Part shown: positions 10,390 through 21,589 of the stretch, piece by piece
Layout: each line of letters opens with the position of its first letter
Numbering within the stretch: the stretch's first letter is position 1
Source of the DNA: Trichaptum fuscoviolaceum
Taxonomy: Eukaryota; Basidiomycota; Agaricomycetes; Hymenochaetales; Trichaptaceae
Assembly (NCBI GenBank): GCA_910574455.1
Contig: CAJSYZ010000007.1
Span: 4,313,854 to 4,377,853, forward strand
Reading direction: 5' to 3'
DNA length: 64,000 nt
The notes under the pieces: model-generated
Seen by the model: only the letters and a program-made list of their open reading frames with translations
What the model was told of the DNA's origin: nothing
The model's database searches: none
Position numbers and translations under genes: made by a program

Positions 10390-13179
10390 AGCATCGTACG
10401 GCGAGGTGGGATCCGCAAGAGCGGGAGATGAGAAGATGAGGGCGAGCAGGCCGGCGGCGCGGCGGCGGTAGGCGTGGGTAAGTCCCGGGCCAGTACAGAT
10501 AGCTGGTGGTCGCTGAAGGGTCGAGAGATCTGCACAACATTGGATCCAATGAAATTGTTAGTAAAAGCAAATGGAAAGGCCAGCATTGGCTAGAAAGCCA
10601 AAAAATGTCGTATGTAGCTCTCTTGGAGACTGGCGCATACTAATTTGCGCATAAGTACGCGAGGCATGGCTAGCAATAAGCGATGTAGTGGGATGCGAAG
10701 CGGGAGAGAAAATTTAGGATTACATGTCCGCGACGCGCGGCCACTTCTTCTCTTGCACTCAAGCCCTACAATTCTCTCCTCCTCAAGACTGCCTGCTTCA
10801 AGCTCTCCTGCTTCAAGATATTATTGAGATGTTAAACAAACACTCCTTTTGCTTTCAAGACTACAATGGATGGCTGAACCGAGAGTCTCCACTTCGCAAT
10901 ACTTATGCCAGCACTTTTGCAAAGATGTGGTCTTGTTCAATTGATTGCAAGTGCATTTGCGACAATCGCAAGACTCATTGCTTACCGGAAGAAAAAACAT
11001 ATATATATTGCTATCTTGCGCAAGTCTCAATTGCGCTTGCTGCCCCGATGTGGCTCAAATTCAGAACATGTAAGGTTAGCTGCCCTTGAATGCACCTTGC
11101 TCACCGGGAGCAAAAACATATATACATTGTCATCTTCGGCCTTGAGTCTTGCTGTCCTGACATTGCTCTCTGGGCTCAAAAGCTTGCTGTCCTGATGCCG
11201 CTCTCCGGAAGCAAAAACATATATACATTGTCATCTTTGGTGTCACCGGAAAGAGTTCTCAAGAGCTTGCTTAAAGTGCTCAGGGTCGAGTTTTGGGCTC
11301 ATTCCCTCAGATATTTTGATTATTCTAATGTCAAGCTCTCTGTTCCATAATATAGATTAACTCTGGTATCTAAAACCAATGCAATCGAAGGAGAAACTGA
11401 GATAATTTGCACCGGCCGGACTCGGAGTTGATTACGTAAGCAGGGTCAATGCGTGCTACCAATCCTGGCCCAACCTCCTGCTCTGCAACCATGACCTGCG
11501 AGCAGGCCATTGAACCTATCTCATTGCTCACAACCTCTGGAATTCAGCTTTCCATCACCATAGGCCACTACACCAGCATGCAAGTCTATGCTTCCCTGCA
11601 TCTCAGCCCCGAAATCCAGACACAGAGAGGTGAGTGCTCTCCCGGCCTCTCGCACCTCCTTCCAAGGCTTGCAACGCTCGGGACACTATCCACGTCTGAT
11701 GGAAGGTCCTGAAACACTTGGAAGGCTTCTAGGCTGGACGTAATACCACCCGATAAGCGAAATGTGCGAGCAAAACTGTCCAAATTGCAGAATCTCCGGG
11801 TGAGCTCCTCCAAGCTGCTGTAGGCCTGTTCAACACACATTGAAAACATACCTAAGTTCTGTGCTGCAACAATGACTACTGATATATCAACTATAGACCC
11901 CAAGGCTCGAAGATACACCACCCCGCCTCCCCCCAGCTCACGAACTCGACCCGAGCAAGCCGTGCAAGTGCAGCACGGCTCGTACCTCCCATTCACTCGG
12001 AAGACATCTTCCATACTTCGCCTCGCTCTTTTCGCATCAGAAACCAGGGGTTCAGGGTCTCGGCTATGCTGTGGGAATGGCGCTACTGCGTAGCCGCTGT
12101 CTGCAATGCCCGGAGGCTGTATTTTTGCAAGCACTTTGCCATCTGCACAGAGAGTGCATTTGGCATATTCTGAGCTTTCTGGGTGCTTTCTGGAGGATTG
12201 GAGGGTGCTGGAGAGGTCTCATTGTGCTGCTGGAGGTCGCTGGAGGTGGTTTGAGGGACGGGACAGGCGGGACAGCTGCACGGCGCTCGAAACACTCATC
12301 CGGACGTATGCCCGGACACTGCAGAAATGAGCCATTCTTCTTCGCTTGGCTTTTTCAATGAGTCGGTGAGTATCGGCCGTCTCTATTATCTGTCTAGAGC
12401 TTTCAAAAGGTATAAATACTGGCCCAATCTATCCCCAAGTTCCTCAGGCTCTTTGCCCTCTTCCCTCGTCTCTCGCAGCTCTCCTGTGTGCACACACTGT
12501 AAGTGTCTCCTGGTTTTCGTAGTCAATGCTAAAGCTAACATTTCACTCATAGTTGTTATTACTATATACAATGGTAAGTGCAATCTGATTACAGGATTTG
12601 TTGATTTCTAACTTGAATTAGTTTATTGTCTGACTGCGTGCGCAACCTTACCCAAGACCATCTCAAGTTTGTCGCGCATTTGCATTGCGAATGAATCTTA
12701 AAGTCGCCCGTGAAGAACAAGGAGATCCTACTATGACTTGCGCAAGACGCGATTGCGCGCTGTCTGCGCAATGGTTCAAAACTGAGAAATGAGTCTGATC
12801 GGACCCTAGACTGACAGCAACTCACCGAAATGGTCCTACTTTGAGTGCTTTCTTGTTGTAAGCACTTGTAACTTGTGTCCGTGAGCTTTCAAGATTGGCG
12901 TCTGTCCCTGAAGCGCCGTCCGCGCCGTCGTGACTTGCGTCCGTACCACTACCACTTGCAAATTTGACCTCAACTGTCGCCTATACCAGACATCCGAAGA
13001 CATGTGTGAACACTTTTTATCTCGAATGTAGGACCAGGGTATTGCGACGCGCAGATGGAGCGGTGATGGTGACATTGAAGGTACGTCTACAGCACATTCT
13101 GTCCGATCCTGTCGATTGCTGAGAATGCCCGAGCAGCGAGTGCGAAGCGTCTGAACCTCAAGGCAAATACATTTATGGC

Positions 13180-13897
13180 ATCAGCGTATGCGATGGTGAT
13201 GTACCCATCTATAATGCGCCGTATGCGATGGTGCTATACCAATCTTCCTTTGGATTCTTCGGCGAAGAGGCCGTTCTTGTGTGACGCGATGAACTGCGCG
13301 CTTCAAAGATCGCCGCAAGCACTGGTGCTGTAATGCGCCGTATGCGATGGTGCTGTACCCATCTTCCTTTGGATTCTGCGGCGAAGAGGCCGTTCTTGTG
13401 TGACGCGATGAACTGCGCGCTTCGAAGATCATGGCGAAACGACTCCTTACACACCCGAAGATTGTGAGCTTAACTGTTCTTATCTCCATTATGATCCTCC
13501 GTTGATGTTTCCCCAGACTGTTCTCTGGAACACTGTGGCCGTTGAATGCCTCGGAGACGGCAACCTTCTCAACAAATTGCGCATTCACAACACTAGTACT
13601 GGGAAAGAGGCAGATTTACAAGTCAACGGTCTCTTCTACGCAATAGGACACGAGCCTGCAACGGCAATCGTTCGCGGACAACTACAAACAGACTCAGACG
13701 GATACATTGTAACTGTACCGGGTACAGCGCAGACGAGCATCAAAGGTGTATTCGCTTGTGGGGACGTGCAGGACAAACGTTATCGTCAAGCAATCACGTC
13801 GGCAGGTAGCGGCTGCATGGCTGCGCTTGAAGCTGAGCGACTTCTCGCAGAAGAGGAAGAGGCTGAGGAGGCTGTGGCTAAAGCTGGAGGAGTCTAA
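13180..13897 (+). pseudogene. Thioredoxin reductase 3' part with intact last exon, unit 3
   Basis: Best-preserved copy. The last two exons read properly: [20 protein letters not shown], intron 13464-13516 (GTGAGC..CCCAG), then 13517-13897 encoding [14 protein letters not shown], the NADPH/FAD-contact motif [20 protein letters not shown] and [14 protein letters not shown], ending in a natural stop. Thioredoxin reductase reduces thioredoxin with NADPH through a CxxC pair; here the CAVCDG coding stretch (about 13334-13351) is kept but is fused by internal deletions to DSAAEEA and then meets a TGA before RDELR. The central piece is present in tandem (about 13218-13325 and 13326-13430). N-terminal half missing, so a pseudogene, although the last exon could be spliced to something else. 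Confidence 0.88.
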
Positions 13898-14181
13898 GGT
13901 TCTTGATCGTATCTGTGTTTTACCGACTCGGGCCTCCGAACATTACCTTGCATTTAGAGTTTTTTCTACGGATAGACTGTTGTTGAAGCATGTACGTATG
14001 TATGACGGTTGACGTCGTCGATTCAAGTTACGGATGAAAGATGAAAACTTGCTGAATGATTAATGTACATATTGCGAAGTATAAACAATTTGATATGCTC
14101 TACAAGTAATGGTGATCAAAAGGAAAGACCGTCAGATGATCCTGGCAAACAGGACATACAGTAGCAATATACTGTTGGATT

Positions 14182-16890
14182 CTATGATTCGCTCCTCAAC
14201 TCCCTACTGCTATCCCCCGCGTCAGAACCCTCAACATCCGTATCTACCCAGCTTTCAGACTCTGTATCGATATCCTGAAACTTTGTAGGGCTTCCAAGGT
14301 CGGGCGATGGATGCCATTGAGAGTGGAGGGTAAGCCCGGCAGCTTGAGCGTCAAGCGTTCGAGCAGTATCTGAAGCATCTCGAGCACGGTTTTGTAAGGG
14401 AGCAAGAGGCTCGCGATAGCTATCACTTCCTACTTGCATCGGTGAACGGGAATGCATCGAGGGCCAAAAGACGTCTGCATCTATACTCTGATTTTTGCTG
14501 TCCTCAGGCGTCTTATCCGCATGATCGACCTTCGTCGGGCTCATTTCGACTAAAGCCTGCAATGCACCTTGCGTCACCTGCGCTTGATCGTTCTCCGTCG
14601 CTGAAGTTAGACCCACTCGGGGAGTTCGAACGCCTTGCCCTGGACGGATCTCGTGCAAGTGAGCGCTCTTTGCCCACTTCTTCGCGCTTAGCGGAGAGGG
14701 GCCGACTGAAAACGACTGCGCCACGCCAAGTCCGACAGCTGCTGCGCCAGCGGGTGAGTTATGCGAGCTCGATCGACGGAGGCGCGGATGACCCAAGCTA
14801 TTTAGACCGCTAGCCAAGCCGTTGATGTGGCCGAAGGAAGAAACAAGGTTAGGCGAACGCGGAGAGTATCCGTGATATGAGATCGACGATGGTGTACCCG
14901 GTCGGTGAGCAACGAGGTGTCGGGGGACGGGTGAACGAATGTGTGTAGGTAAACGAGGCTTGCTAGGAGATGATAAGGACTGAACAGGCGTCCTGCGCTG
15001 CGGCGTCCGGTCCTCGTCAACGCGAGAGGAAGCAGGGAAAGGCACCCTTTCGCCGTCATCTCGGACAACGATCGTGGGCTTCAAGTTCTTAACATTCGGA
15101 TTCTTCGGTGTCGGAGTCGGGCTCCTTGTCCTCCCACCAAATTTCGTCCACTCTCCACCACTGAGGCTACTCAAATGCCGTCTACCCCATTCTCGCAGCG
15201 AGTCCCTCCGACTGCTGGACGCGATCAAGGTCTCCCCTCTCGAGCCGCGGGTTAGAGCCATGAACACCAGCACAGTCAGCAAGAGGCAGAGCTGTGCAAT
15301 TCCTAGCCTCTTTTCGAGCACAACTTCATCTGCAAGGTGGCTAAAGCGCCGTTCGAGTTCTCCATGCTCTCGTTCAAGTCGGCGGCGCTGGGCGGCCCAG
15401 TCTTCTGTAGCACGCTGCATATGCTGGGCGTGTGCTTTCCCTATCCCTTCCAATCGACCGAGGTCCTCCTCCAGGCGGCGAAGAGCCTCGCGCATGGAAC
15501 GTGTCTGCTCTTCGACATACCGAAGGTAGAGCGTTGCATTCATTTCGAGGGCCCCTAGGCGAGTCATAATTGTGCGATATATTGATTCACCAGCACCGAC
15601 AACAGCGGGTACTCTTGAATCATGTGGGACAATGGTCGGGATGAGAATGGGTTTAGATACTGATACGGACGATGCAGCCACTTGAGTAGCATGTGAGGAT
15701 TCAGAGGCAGAAGACTCGATGATAGCTGACGAGGAACTGCTGGTATCGACAATGAATGGCGAGGAAACAGGCAGAACTTGGCTTGAGACTTGCGAGAAAC
15801 TCGTTACGATTGACGATGAATCAGAGACTGTCGAAGGAGACTGCGATTTCGCGCTGGCCTCTCTGATTTCGCTCGAGGGAGGCGTAGATAATTTTGTCGC
15901 AGGAACGAGAGTGCTCACAACCGAGGCCTCTCCTTCTGCTATTGTTTCCGGTGCTTTGTCTCTCTTCTCATTCGTTTCGCCAACCGTCTCTTTTGCCATC
16001 GCCACCGCGTCGTGAGGAATTGGAGGAGATATGACAGGAGCTTGTACGGGCTCCTCGATCTCGCCACGCTTCTTCTGAGATTCCTCTTCCCAAAGGTCCC
16101 ATTTCCAAGCGTCAAGGTGCGTAAGGCCATATACCCGTAGAAGAGATAGTGGGCAGTAAAATTCGTTCCCATAGTGCGAGTGGAAGTCAATTCGAATGTA
16201 CCGGTAGAAGTCTCGTAGGGAAATCGGTGGATGGAAAGACTGAATGAAGTCTGTCAACATCGTATTTATGAGAGAACGCAACTGGCGCACCTGAATTCCA
16301 CGGATATTCTTCGCTGTGTATCTCCCAGCTGGAGTCCATGCAGCCGGGTCTGGCGTGTCTGTCTGAGCGACACTAACACTGAACTCCTTGACCACTCCAG
16401 AGAAGAATTCGAAGTTTGCTAACTGCACGGTATCAATTCGGATGTCCTCGCAAAGCTCAACTACAACATATTGCTGCTCTCCAGGAGTCTTGCAAGGGCT
16501 GAGCATGTACCTATCCTTCTTCGAGGAAAGAATAGATATGGCATGTTTTGCTGAACGATGTGACCCACGTATACGAGCTGAGCAGTCAAGGTCGGCATAG
16601 TTGAACCTGTCAATCAGAGGAACCCCGAAGTGCGGTGATGGCGCTGGCTCCGGCGCAGACGGCTGGAGTTCTGTTTGAGGCTCAGAAGAGTGTTGTTGCG
16701 AGCTATTGACATTGGGAGCGTTGGCAAACACCCTGCCTGTATCTCGACTAGAACTATCGTTCTCGTGCATCTGAGCCTGCTTCGCTTTCCAATCGTCGAT
16801 TTCCTCCGCAGGTTCATTTGAAGGCCGAGGTGTGAGGCAGCATATCGGCGGCTCTGGCGGCCTTTGAGCGAATTTTGAAATGCCGTGCAA
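14182..16890 (-). CDS. SLP1/SUCO-type SUN-domain protein, unit 3 copy (long form)
   Basis: 902 codons. Same domain order as the unit 1 copy, with extra segments in the C-terminal tail (around VDHADKTPEDSKNQSIDADV and SPMQVGSDSYREPLAPLQ) and a different end (SRELRSES), so the short form of units 1-2 has lost about 50 codons by in-frame deletions. Substitutions against unit 1 include L27P and F157L by the numbering from the TTG. The 37 kb transposon sits about 110 bp beyond the TTG, directly upstream of the signal-peptide-like segment, so any promoter on that side is cut off from this copy. Confidence 0.82.
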   Translation of the reverse strand: MHGISKFAQRPPEPPICCLTPRPSNEPAEEIDDWKAKQAQMHENDSSSRDTGRVFANAPNVNSSQQHSSEPQTELQPSAPEPAPSPHFGVPLIDRFNYADLDCSARIRGSHRSAKHAISILSSKKDRYMLSPCKTPGEQQYVVVELCEDIRIDTVQLANFEFFSGVVKEFSVSVAQTDTPDPAAWTPAGRYTAKNIRGIQVRQLRSLINTMLTDFIQSFHPPISLRDFYRYIRIDFHSHYGNEFYCPLSLLRVYGLTHLDAWKWDLWEEESQKKRGEIEEPVQAPVISPPIPHDAVAMAKETVGETNEKRDKAPETIAEGEASVVSTLVPATKLSTPPSSEIREASAKSQSPSTVSDSSSIVTSFSQVSSQVLPVSSPFIVDTSSSSSAIIESSASESSHATQVAASSVSVSKPILIPTIVPHDSRVPAVVGAGESIYRTIMTRLGALEMNATLYLRYVEEQTRSMREALRRLEEDLGRLEGIGKAHAQHMQRATEDWAAQRRRLEREHGELERRFSHLADEVVLEKRLGIAQLCLLLTVLVFMALTRGSRGETLIASSSRRDSLREWGRRHLSSLSGGEWTKFGGRTRSPTPTPKNPNVKNLKPTIVVRDDGERVPFPASSRVDEDRTPQRRTPVQSLSSPSKPRLPTHIRSPVPRHLVAHRPGTPSSISYHGYSPRSPNLVSSFGHINGLASGLNSLGHPRLRRSSSHNSPAGAAAVGLGVAQSFSVGPSPLSAKKWAKSAHLHEIRPGQGVRTPRVGLTSATENDQAQVTQGALQALVEMSPTKVDHADKTPEDSKNQSIDADVFWPSMHSRSPMQVGSDSYREPLAPLQNRARDASDTARTLDAQAAGLTLHSQWHPSPDLGSPTKFQDIDTESESWVDTDVEGSDAGDSSRELRSES

Positions 16891-17005
16891 AGCATCGTAC
16901 GGCGAGGTGGGATCCGCAAGAGCGGGAGATGAGAAGATGAGGGCGAGCAGGCCGGCGGCGCGGCGGCGGTAGGCGTGGGTAAGTCCCGGGCCAGTACAGA
17001 TACTA

Positions 17006-17015
17006 CATCAGGGAA
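17006..17015 (+). repeat. Left terminal inverted repeat
   Basis: CATCAGGGAA, preceded by target TA at 17004-17005. Pairs perfectly with the right end. Confidence 0.9.
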
Positions 17016-17230
17016 ACTACTTTCTGCTTATGGCCACTGACGCGTCCTGACGCGTCCTGATTTGGCTGGCACCTGTCTGAAGGGTCGCTACTTCGTCTGA
17101 AAATACACTGATTGCCTTAACTCACTGAAATAAGGAGTGTTTCAGGATGCAAGCCGTCTCTCAGTACATCAGAGCAAGTCAGGATTTCAGTGCTCTGCCA
17201 GTCACGGTGGTGTATTACTACTACTAGTAA
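17016..17230 (+). repeat. Left subterminal region rich in TCAG/CTGA motifs
   Basis: Contains TGACGCGTCC twice in tandem (17037-17057) and many CTGA/TCAG cores, e.g. CACTGATTGCC, CACTGAAATAAGG, GATTTCAGTGC. The right end has related cores, as expected for transposase or accessory-protein binding sites near the tips of CACTA-like elements. Function is inferred. From 17231 to 17700 I see no gene. Confidence 0.5.
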
Positions 17231-17700
17231 GCACAAGCATGCACAGCCTGAGTTCAAGTCCAATGGTAAGTATAATATATGTTCTTTAAATTAGATATCA
17301 TCCATGCTCATATACTATCACATCACGGTCCTTCAATTTGTCGTACTTGTGAGCCACCGTCCAAACAGACACCTAATTGTCCACTTCGCGTACTAAGGGG
17401 GCGCCGTACAAGCGTATGTGCGATCCATGACAAGGAAGTACGAGTTGGACAAGGAGCTGTCATTGCTTCGTGCGCCGCAATACATCGCACTGCAAACATA
17501 ATCTTGATGTGGTTAGTCGCCTGTCTGATCCTCCACTTGCAAGGGTATTTTTCGGCAGTTGTAGCTACAGAGTAGAGCTACTGCCAATGTCCTCATAACA
17601 TGTACAGACATTTCCCTGAGTCCATGTTGCAAATCTAAAGAAACCCATAAGCATTGATTATTCAGAAAGAAATCAAACAATTTACACTACAGACAATGCG

Positions 17701-19147
17701 CTATAACGCTTCCCACATCCCAACACCTGTGAAGACAAGCCCCAAGCTAACAAGGAAAGTGATGTACGCAGCGCCATGTTTCATTACGCTACGTAAGAGT
17801 AGGACAACGAGGATGACACGAATGGTGGTGAGGACAATGAATGCAGATGGAAGGGCATTCCAGTGAGAATGGATTCGTTCTATACTATGATCTCTGTCCC
17901 CCAAAGACAGAAATTCTACAACATCTAAAGGAGGACTTGCCCTTGCACGAGATTGATCACTCAGGTGAGCGAAACCGAGAATCAAAGTGATCCCAAGGCT
18001 CAGCAGAACACTGTTAATCCGCTGAACAACAGCGATAGATAGTACTGGTACTTGGTCTCCATAGGCCATTTGAAGGCGAAGGTATCTTTCAAGTGATTTG
18101 CGCGCTTTGACACCGTGACGTGCCATCGACATTGAGGCATTCGAGTCCTCGCCGTTTGTTACCTCTCCGCCCATGACTCTAGAGATAGAGGTATCTTCGA
18201 GGTCCAAATCATCAACATCGGGCATGTTCACTCGACTCAACACAACATTTTCGAGTGAACCTCCATCATCCGATACCGGGAGTCCACGTTCAGCCATATC
18301 CAGTCCCGAGTCCAAAACTGATTCGACGCTGGAATATAACGCAAGATGATCGTAGTCTTCCCCGATTGCCGTACACACTTCAGCCAATGACCACCCAAGG
18401 GCCAGGAACCAGAGTATGCCGAACGTACGATCATGGACGTGCATCTGCCCTTCGCCATGTTTCCCAGGATGTGGACTATCACAGACAGGAGACGAGTGGA
18501 TGTTGAGTATGTAAAAAGATGTAAGCCGCAGAACCTCTTGCAATGTCACCAAAAAAGCAGCGAGAATGTATCGTGCCCACAAAGCCACCCAATGTTGAAC
18601 ATGTCGCCTTTCTTGCACGTTTGAGAAAAAAAGTATCGTATAGGAGCTTGAATATATAAGGGGGAATGTTCGAGCACGAAGGCAGTGTGAAAAACACCAA
18701 AGCGATGCACCTAGAAGGACACTTCTCATTGATTCCGAGAGCGAAGGAGATTGATGCAATTTGTGAGGCCAGATGACTGCTGGCATTGATGCAAGCACGA
18801 CGAAGAAGAGGAGGGATGTGAGAGGGACCAATACATATAGTTTTTTGGTGCGCAAAAATGCCTCGACTACAAAAATGCATATAATGCAATTAGTCTATAC
18901 TGATCCGAAATCGAGAATTTTGTAGACAAAGACCTCTCAGCGTTTCTTCATCGTTGTCCTTAATGTCTCCGTCGCCAAGCCCTTCTTGATCTCCCTCTGC
19001 AGTCTCGCCCATCGTGCTCGCAGGCGGTGATCCACCAACTCGCTCTTGTGCACCAGGGGTTTGTGGGTTGGCAATGGAGCCATAGTTTTTGACCGAGAGC
19101 AAGTCGTCGGCGTTCGATGCGTGCTGGCAATGGTAAGCCGCTGGCAC
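17701..19147 (-). CDS. Multi-spanning membrane protein, unrecognised family (cargo)
   Basis: Two exons: 19147-18934 and 18866-17701, joined over an intron 18867-18933 (GTCTTT..TTGTAG, branch-like GACTAAT) in matching phase. Exon 1 encodes an acidic soluble segment (KNYGSIANPQTPG, GETAEGDQEG). Exon 2 encodes about seven hydrophobic segments: LYVLVPLTSLLFFVVLA; a second around SVLLGASLWCF; HWVALWARYILAAFLVTL; FGILWFLALGWSLAEV; then, after an acidic loop of about 90 residues, INSVLLSLGITLILGF, AFIVLTTIRVILVVLLL and YITFLVSLGLVFTGVG. About 460 residues. No in-frame ATG exists upstream before a stop; the 5' end runs into the word-repeat DNA at 19135-19400, so the start is missing or in an unseen exon. 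I do not recognise the family. Confidence 0.65.
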
Positions 19148-19400
19148 TGCCAGTGGCGTTCATGATAGCTTCAAGTTGAAAGTGAATCACTTCAAATTCA
19201 AGTTGAACGCGTCCGAGTCAGGCTGTGGCACTGGTGGCAGTGACCGTGACGTGACTCCGAGTCCGTGCCAACTTGAATGCCAGTGACTGCAACCGCCGTG
19301 ACACTGGCATCACTGGCATGCCGGTGTCCACTACTAGTAGTACTATTACTAGTACTACTACTAGTACTTATCTATGTACTACTAGTAGTATGTAAATCCA
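19135..19400. repeat. Word-mosaic DNA block 1
   Basis: Dense run of short self-complementary words: CTGGCACTGCCAGTGG, TTCAAGTTGAA, CACTGGTGGCAGTG, CCGTGACGTGACTCCGAG, ACTGGCATCACTGGCATG, then CTACTAGTAGTAC and variants. No coding frame. The following stretch to 19906 holds no gene I can support. Confidence 0.85.
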
Positions 19401-19906
19401 GCACAAATGAACTTAATTCCAACATCTTTCTCACGTCATCGTGCAAAGCAGCGGAGATTTAGGTCGAAGCAGTGATAATCAGCCACTCGTCGTGTGCATG
19501 GTAGGTCACAGGACACCTTGACTTTCAAACATAAGAGCCAGGCAGGAGTGTCAAAGAGCAGAATGTCCAGGAGTGGTGGTCGTCATTGCAGTCTTTGGTG
19601 GAGTCTTTGCGCGAGAGCGGGACTCGTGAGCGCGAGAACGAGTGCGCTTAATGGGCGACCTTGACAATGACGAGACTGAGCTTGGCCTAGGCCCAGTCTG
19701 TCTAGTCAAACCTTGCAGCATTAGATCTGGCCTAGATCTGCCGCTGATGAGGAAATGCATGGCCTGGGCAATTCCCCCAGCAGGACTGTGCACGGTCCTG
19801 CTGTTGACAAGGCACCACAGGGAGTGGGTGAGAGGGTCGATTGACTGGTCGCTGCTTGGATTCCATTGCTAGACCGAGACTCTTGAGACCTCAGGACGGG
19901 GTGGCT

Positions 19907-21079
19907 CTACTCTTGATGACTTCTTCGGTACTCTGCTTTCTTGGCTGCTGAGAACTGCTGGAATGGGTCCCTTTCGATCACTGTTATGAGGAGTTAGGAT
20001 GACAGCGCGTAACAAAAGACAGGTGCACCTACAATTTCGAAGAGGGGCAGCAAGTAGTAAATGTCGTGCATCACGGGACTTGACACAACGCTCGCCAGGA
20101 TCTTGTCACTGGCAAGCAAGGGTGTGTTTGACGCTAGCCCAACAGGTCGCATGTATCGTAGGTCGCTGACAGGCGAATATCAGAAACCCGAGGAACTGTC
20201 GTGACGGGCGCGGTAGCGGATGATTAACGAGGTTGCTCAGTGGACGCAAGCTTGGGTGCATCGGTATCTGCACCAGGATGGTTGTTGAAGGCTAGATGAC
20301 AAACTTCCTAGACTGAGGGTGAGATAGGTAACAAGCAAATAAGAGTGTAAATGCTCACAATTTCAGAAGTGGTCTGCCACTTAACAGATTGGACTCAGGA
20401 TCGGACCCAGGACTATGGGTGGCTACTTCCTACACTGCGTCTGATAGTTAGAATGTTATTCAAGAACAGTAGAAGAATAAACTAACGTTTTCGGAAGGGG
20501 GACTGCCGTCTAAACTAATGGACCCGTGGCGTACACTAACTCTCAGGTTTAGTATGTGATCGAAGGTCGAAGAAAAGTACTGCTTACGATGTATTAAAAA
20601 GCCTCTACTATACTGGCAATGGGAGCAAACAATGCCAACTCTAATTGCCCCGCGAATCAGTATCCTTAGGAGTCGTGACGGAGTACATGCTGGCGTGGCG
20701 GAGCGTACATTGATGAGTGACACATCGATGGAGGGTTGTCCCGGGTGCATCAGAAGCAACACCCCGTGCGCAGAGGAGGCGAATCAGTCGACGAGTAGCA
20801 CAAAAACTTGGCGGACGTTTTGGGGGTTGGGGTGCTTGAATAGCGATAACTGGGCTGGTCCGGCCACTGATCGGGTGGCATGCGCGGTGAAAACAGGTGT
20901 CGAGGAACAGGTGTTCTTCTATTGAGGTTCAAAGGTTGAATGTAAGGTAGTGTCGAGCAGACACCACGCGAGTCAAGATAGTGACGAAGCAGAGAGCCTG
21001 AATGGCTAGAACGCAATAGGCGAAGTATAAGCGGAGTTGGAGTGGTTGGAGAGCTGTAAATTGCTGATGAGTTTGTCAT
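19907..21079 (-). CDS. Putative multi-exon gene with one membrane segment, unrecognised (possibly broken at 5' end)
   Basis: The 3' half resolves into exons with GT..AG introns and matching phases: 20539-20487 (SVRHGSISLDGSPPSEN), 20429-20359 (EVATHSPGSDPESNLLSGRP), 20312-20274, 20165-20029 (DLRYMRPVGLASNTPLLA, SPVMHDIYYLLPLFEIV) and 19980-19907 (VIERDPFQQFSAAKKAEYRR, stop). Introns are 45-108 nt. Upstream, an ATG at 21079 (MTNSSAIYSSPTTPTP) is out of frame by one base with a clear hydrophobic helix (YFAYCVLAIQALCFVTILTR, about 20965-21025), which continues after a possible 49-nt intron into KNTCSSTPVFTAHATRSVAG. Either an unseen splice or a one-base error breaks it. Function unknown; likely cargo. 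Confidence 0.5.
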
Positions 21080-21589
21080 TGCGAAGTTCCTTGGGAGTGA
21101 TGCGACGTGAGCAAAGAGAAAGGGGAGAATATGCAGCACACACCATGTCAGGTTACCCGGACGCTGGCATCCCAAGCAATGGCAAGTACTAGCACTTGGC
21201 TCGGTAGCTAGTAATATCACTGACATATGGGGTTGTCCTTCGGATGACTTCTCATTGGACGAATAAAGATCTCCAAAACAATAAGAAAGAGTTCAGAGGG
21301 TATGATCAAAGTGAGGTATCATGAGGGTATCATAAGGCGCAGTGTTGCTGGAGAAATAGGGGAGCGCATACAGTTACAGGAATGGTTGTTGATACAATAT
21401 GTCGGTGGTAGTGTTGATACAGTGGCGCTCGGTTGGGGGAAACTGCCTTGGAAAGGCGTCCTGGGTGTGTAAATAAAACAAATGATTGAGTGAGAAAGAA
21501 GCGAGGAATAAAGAAAGCCGGGTTCATTGCGCCACTGTGATCGGGAAAAGGTGGGGAAAGCGTCCCGCGTCCTTAATGTGACGTAGGAC

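Larger units (their letters stand above)
5986..11973. repeat. Tandem array unit 2 (short type)
   Basis: 5988 bp, nearly identical to unit 1 and in the same orientation. Such similarity means either a very recent duplication or a locally duplicated assembly path; the sequence alone cannot tell these apart. Confidence 0.95.
11974..17005. repeat. Tandem array unit 3, left part (long type)
   Basis: Starts like units 1-2 but from about 13180 on carries the less decayed thioredoxin reductase 3' end and the 902-codon SUN frame. The unit is split by the 37 kb transposon inserted after TACTA at 17001-17005 and resumes at 54239. Confidence 0.93.
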
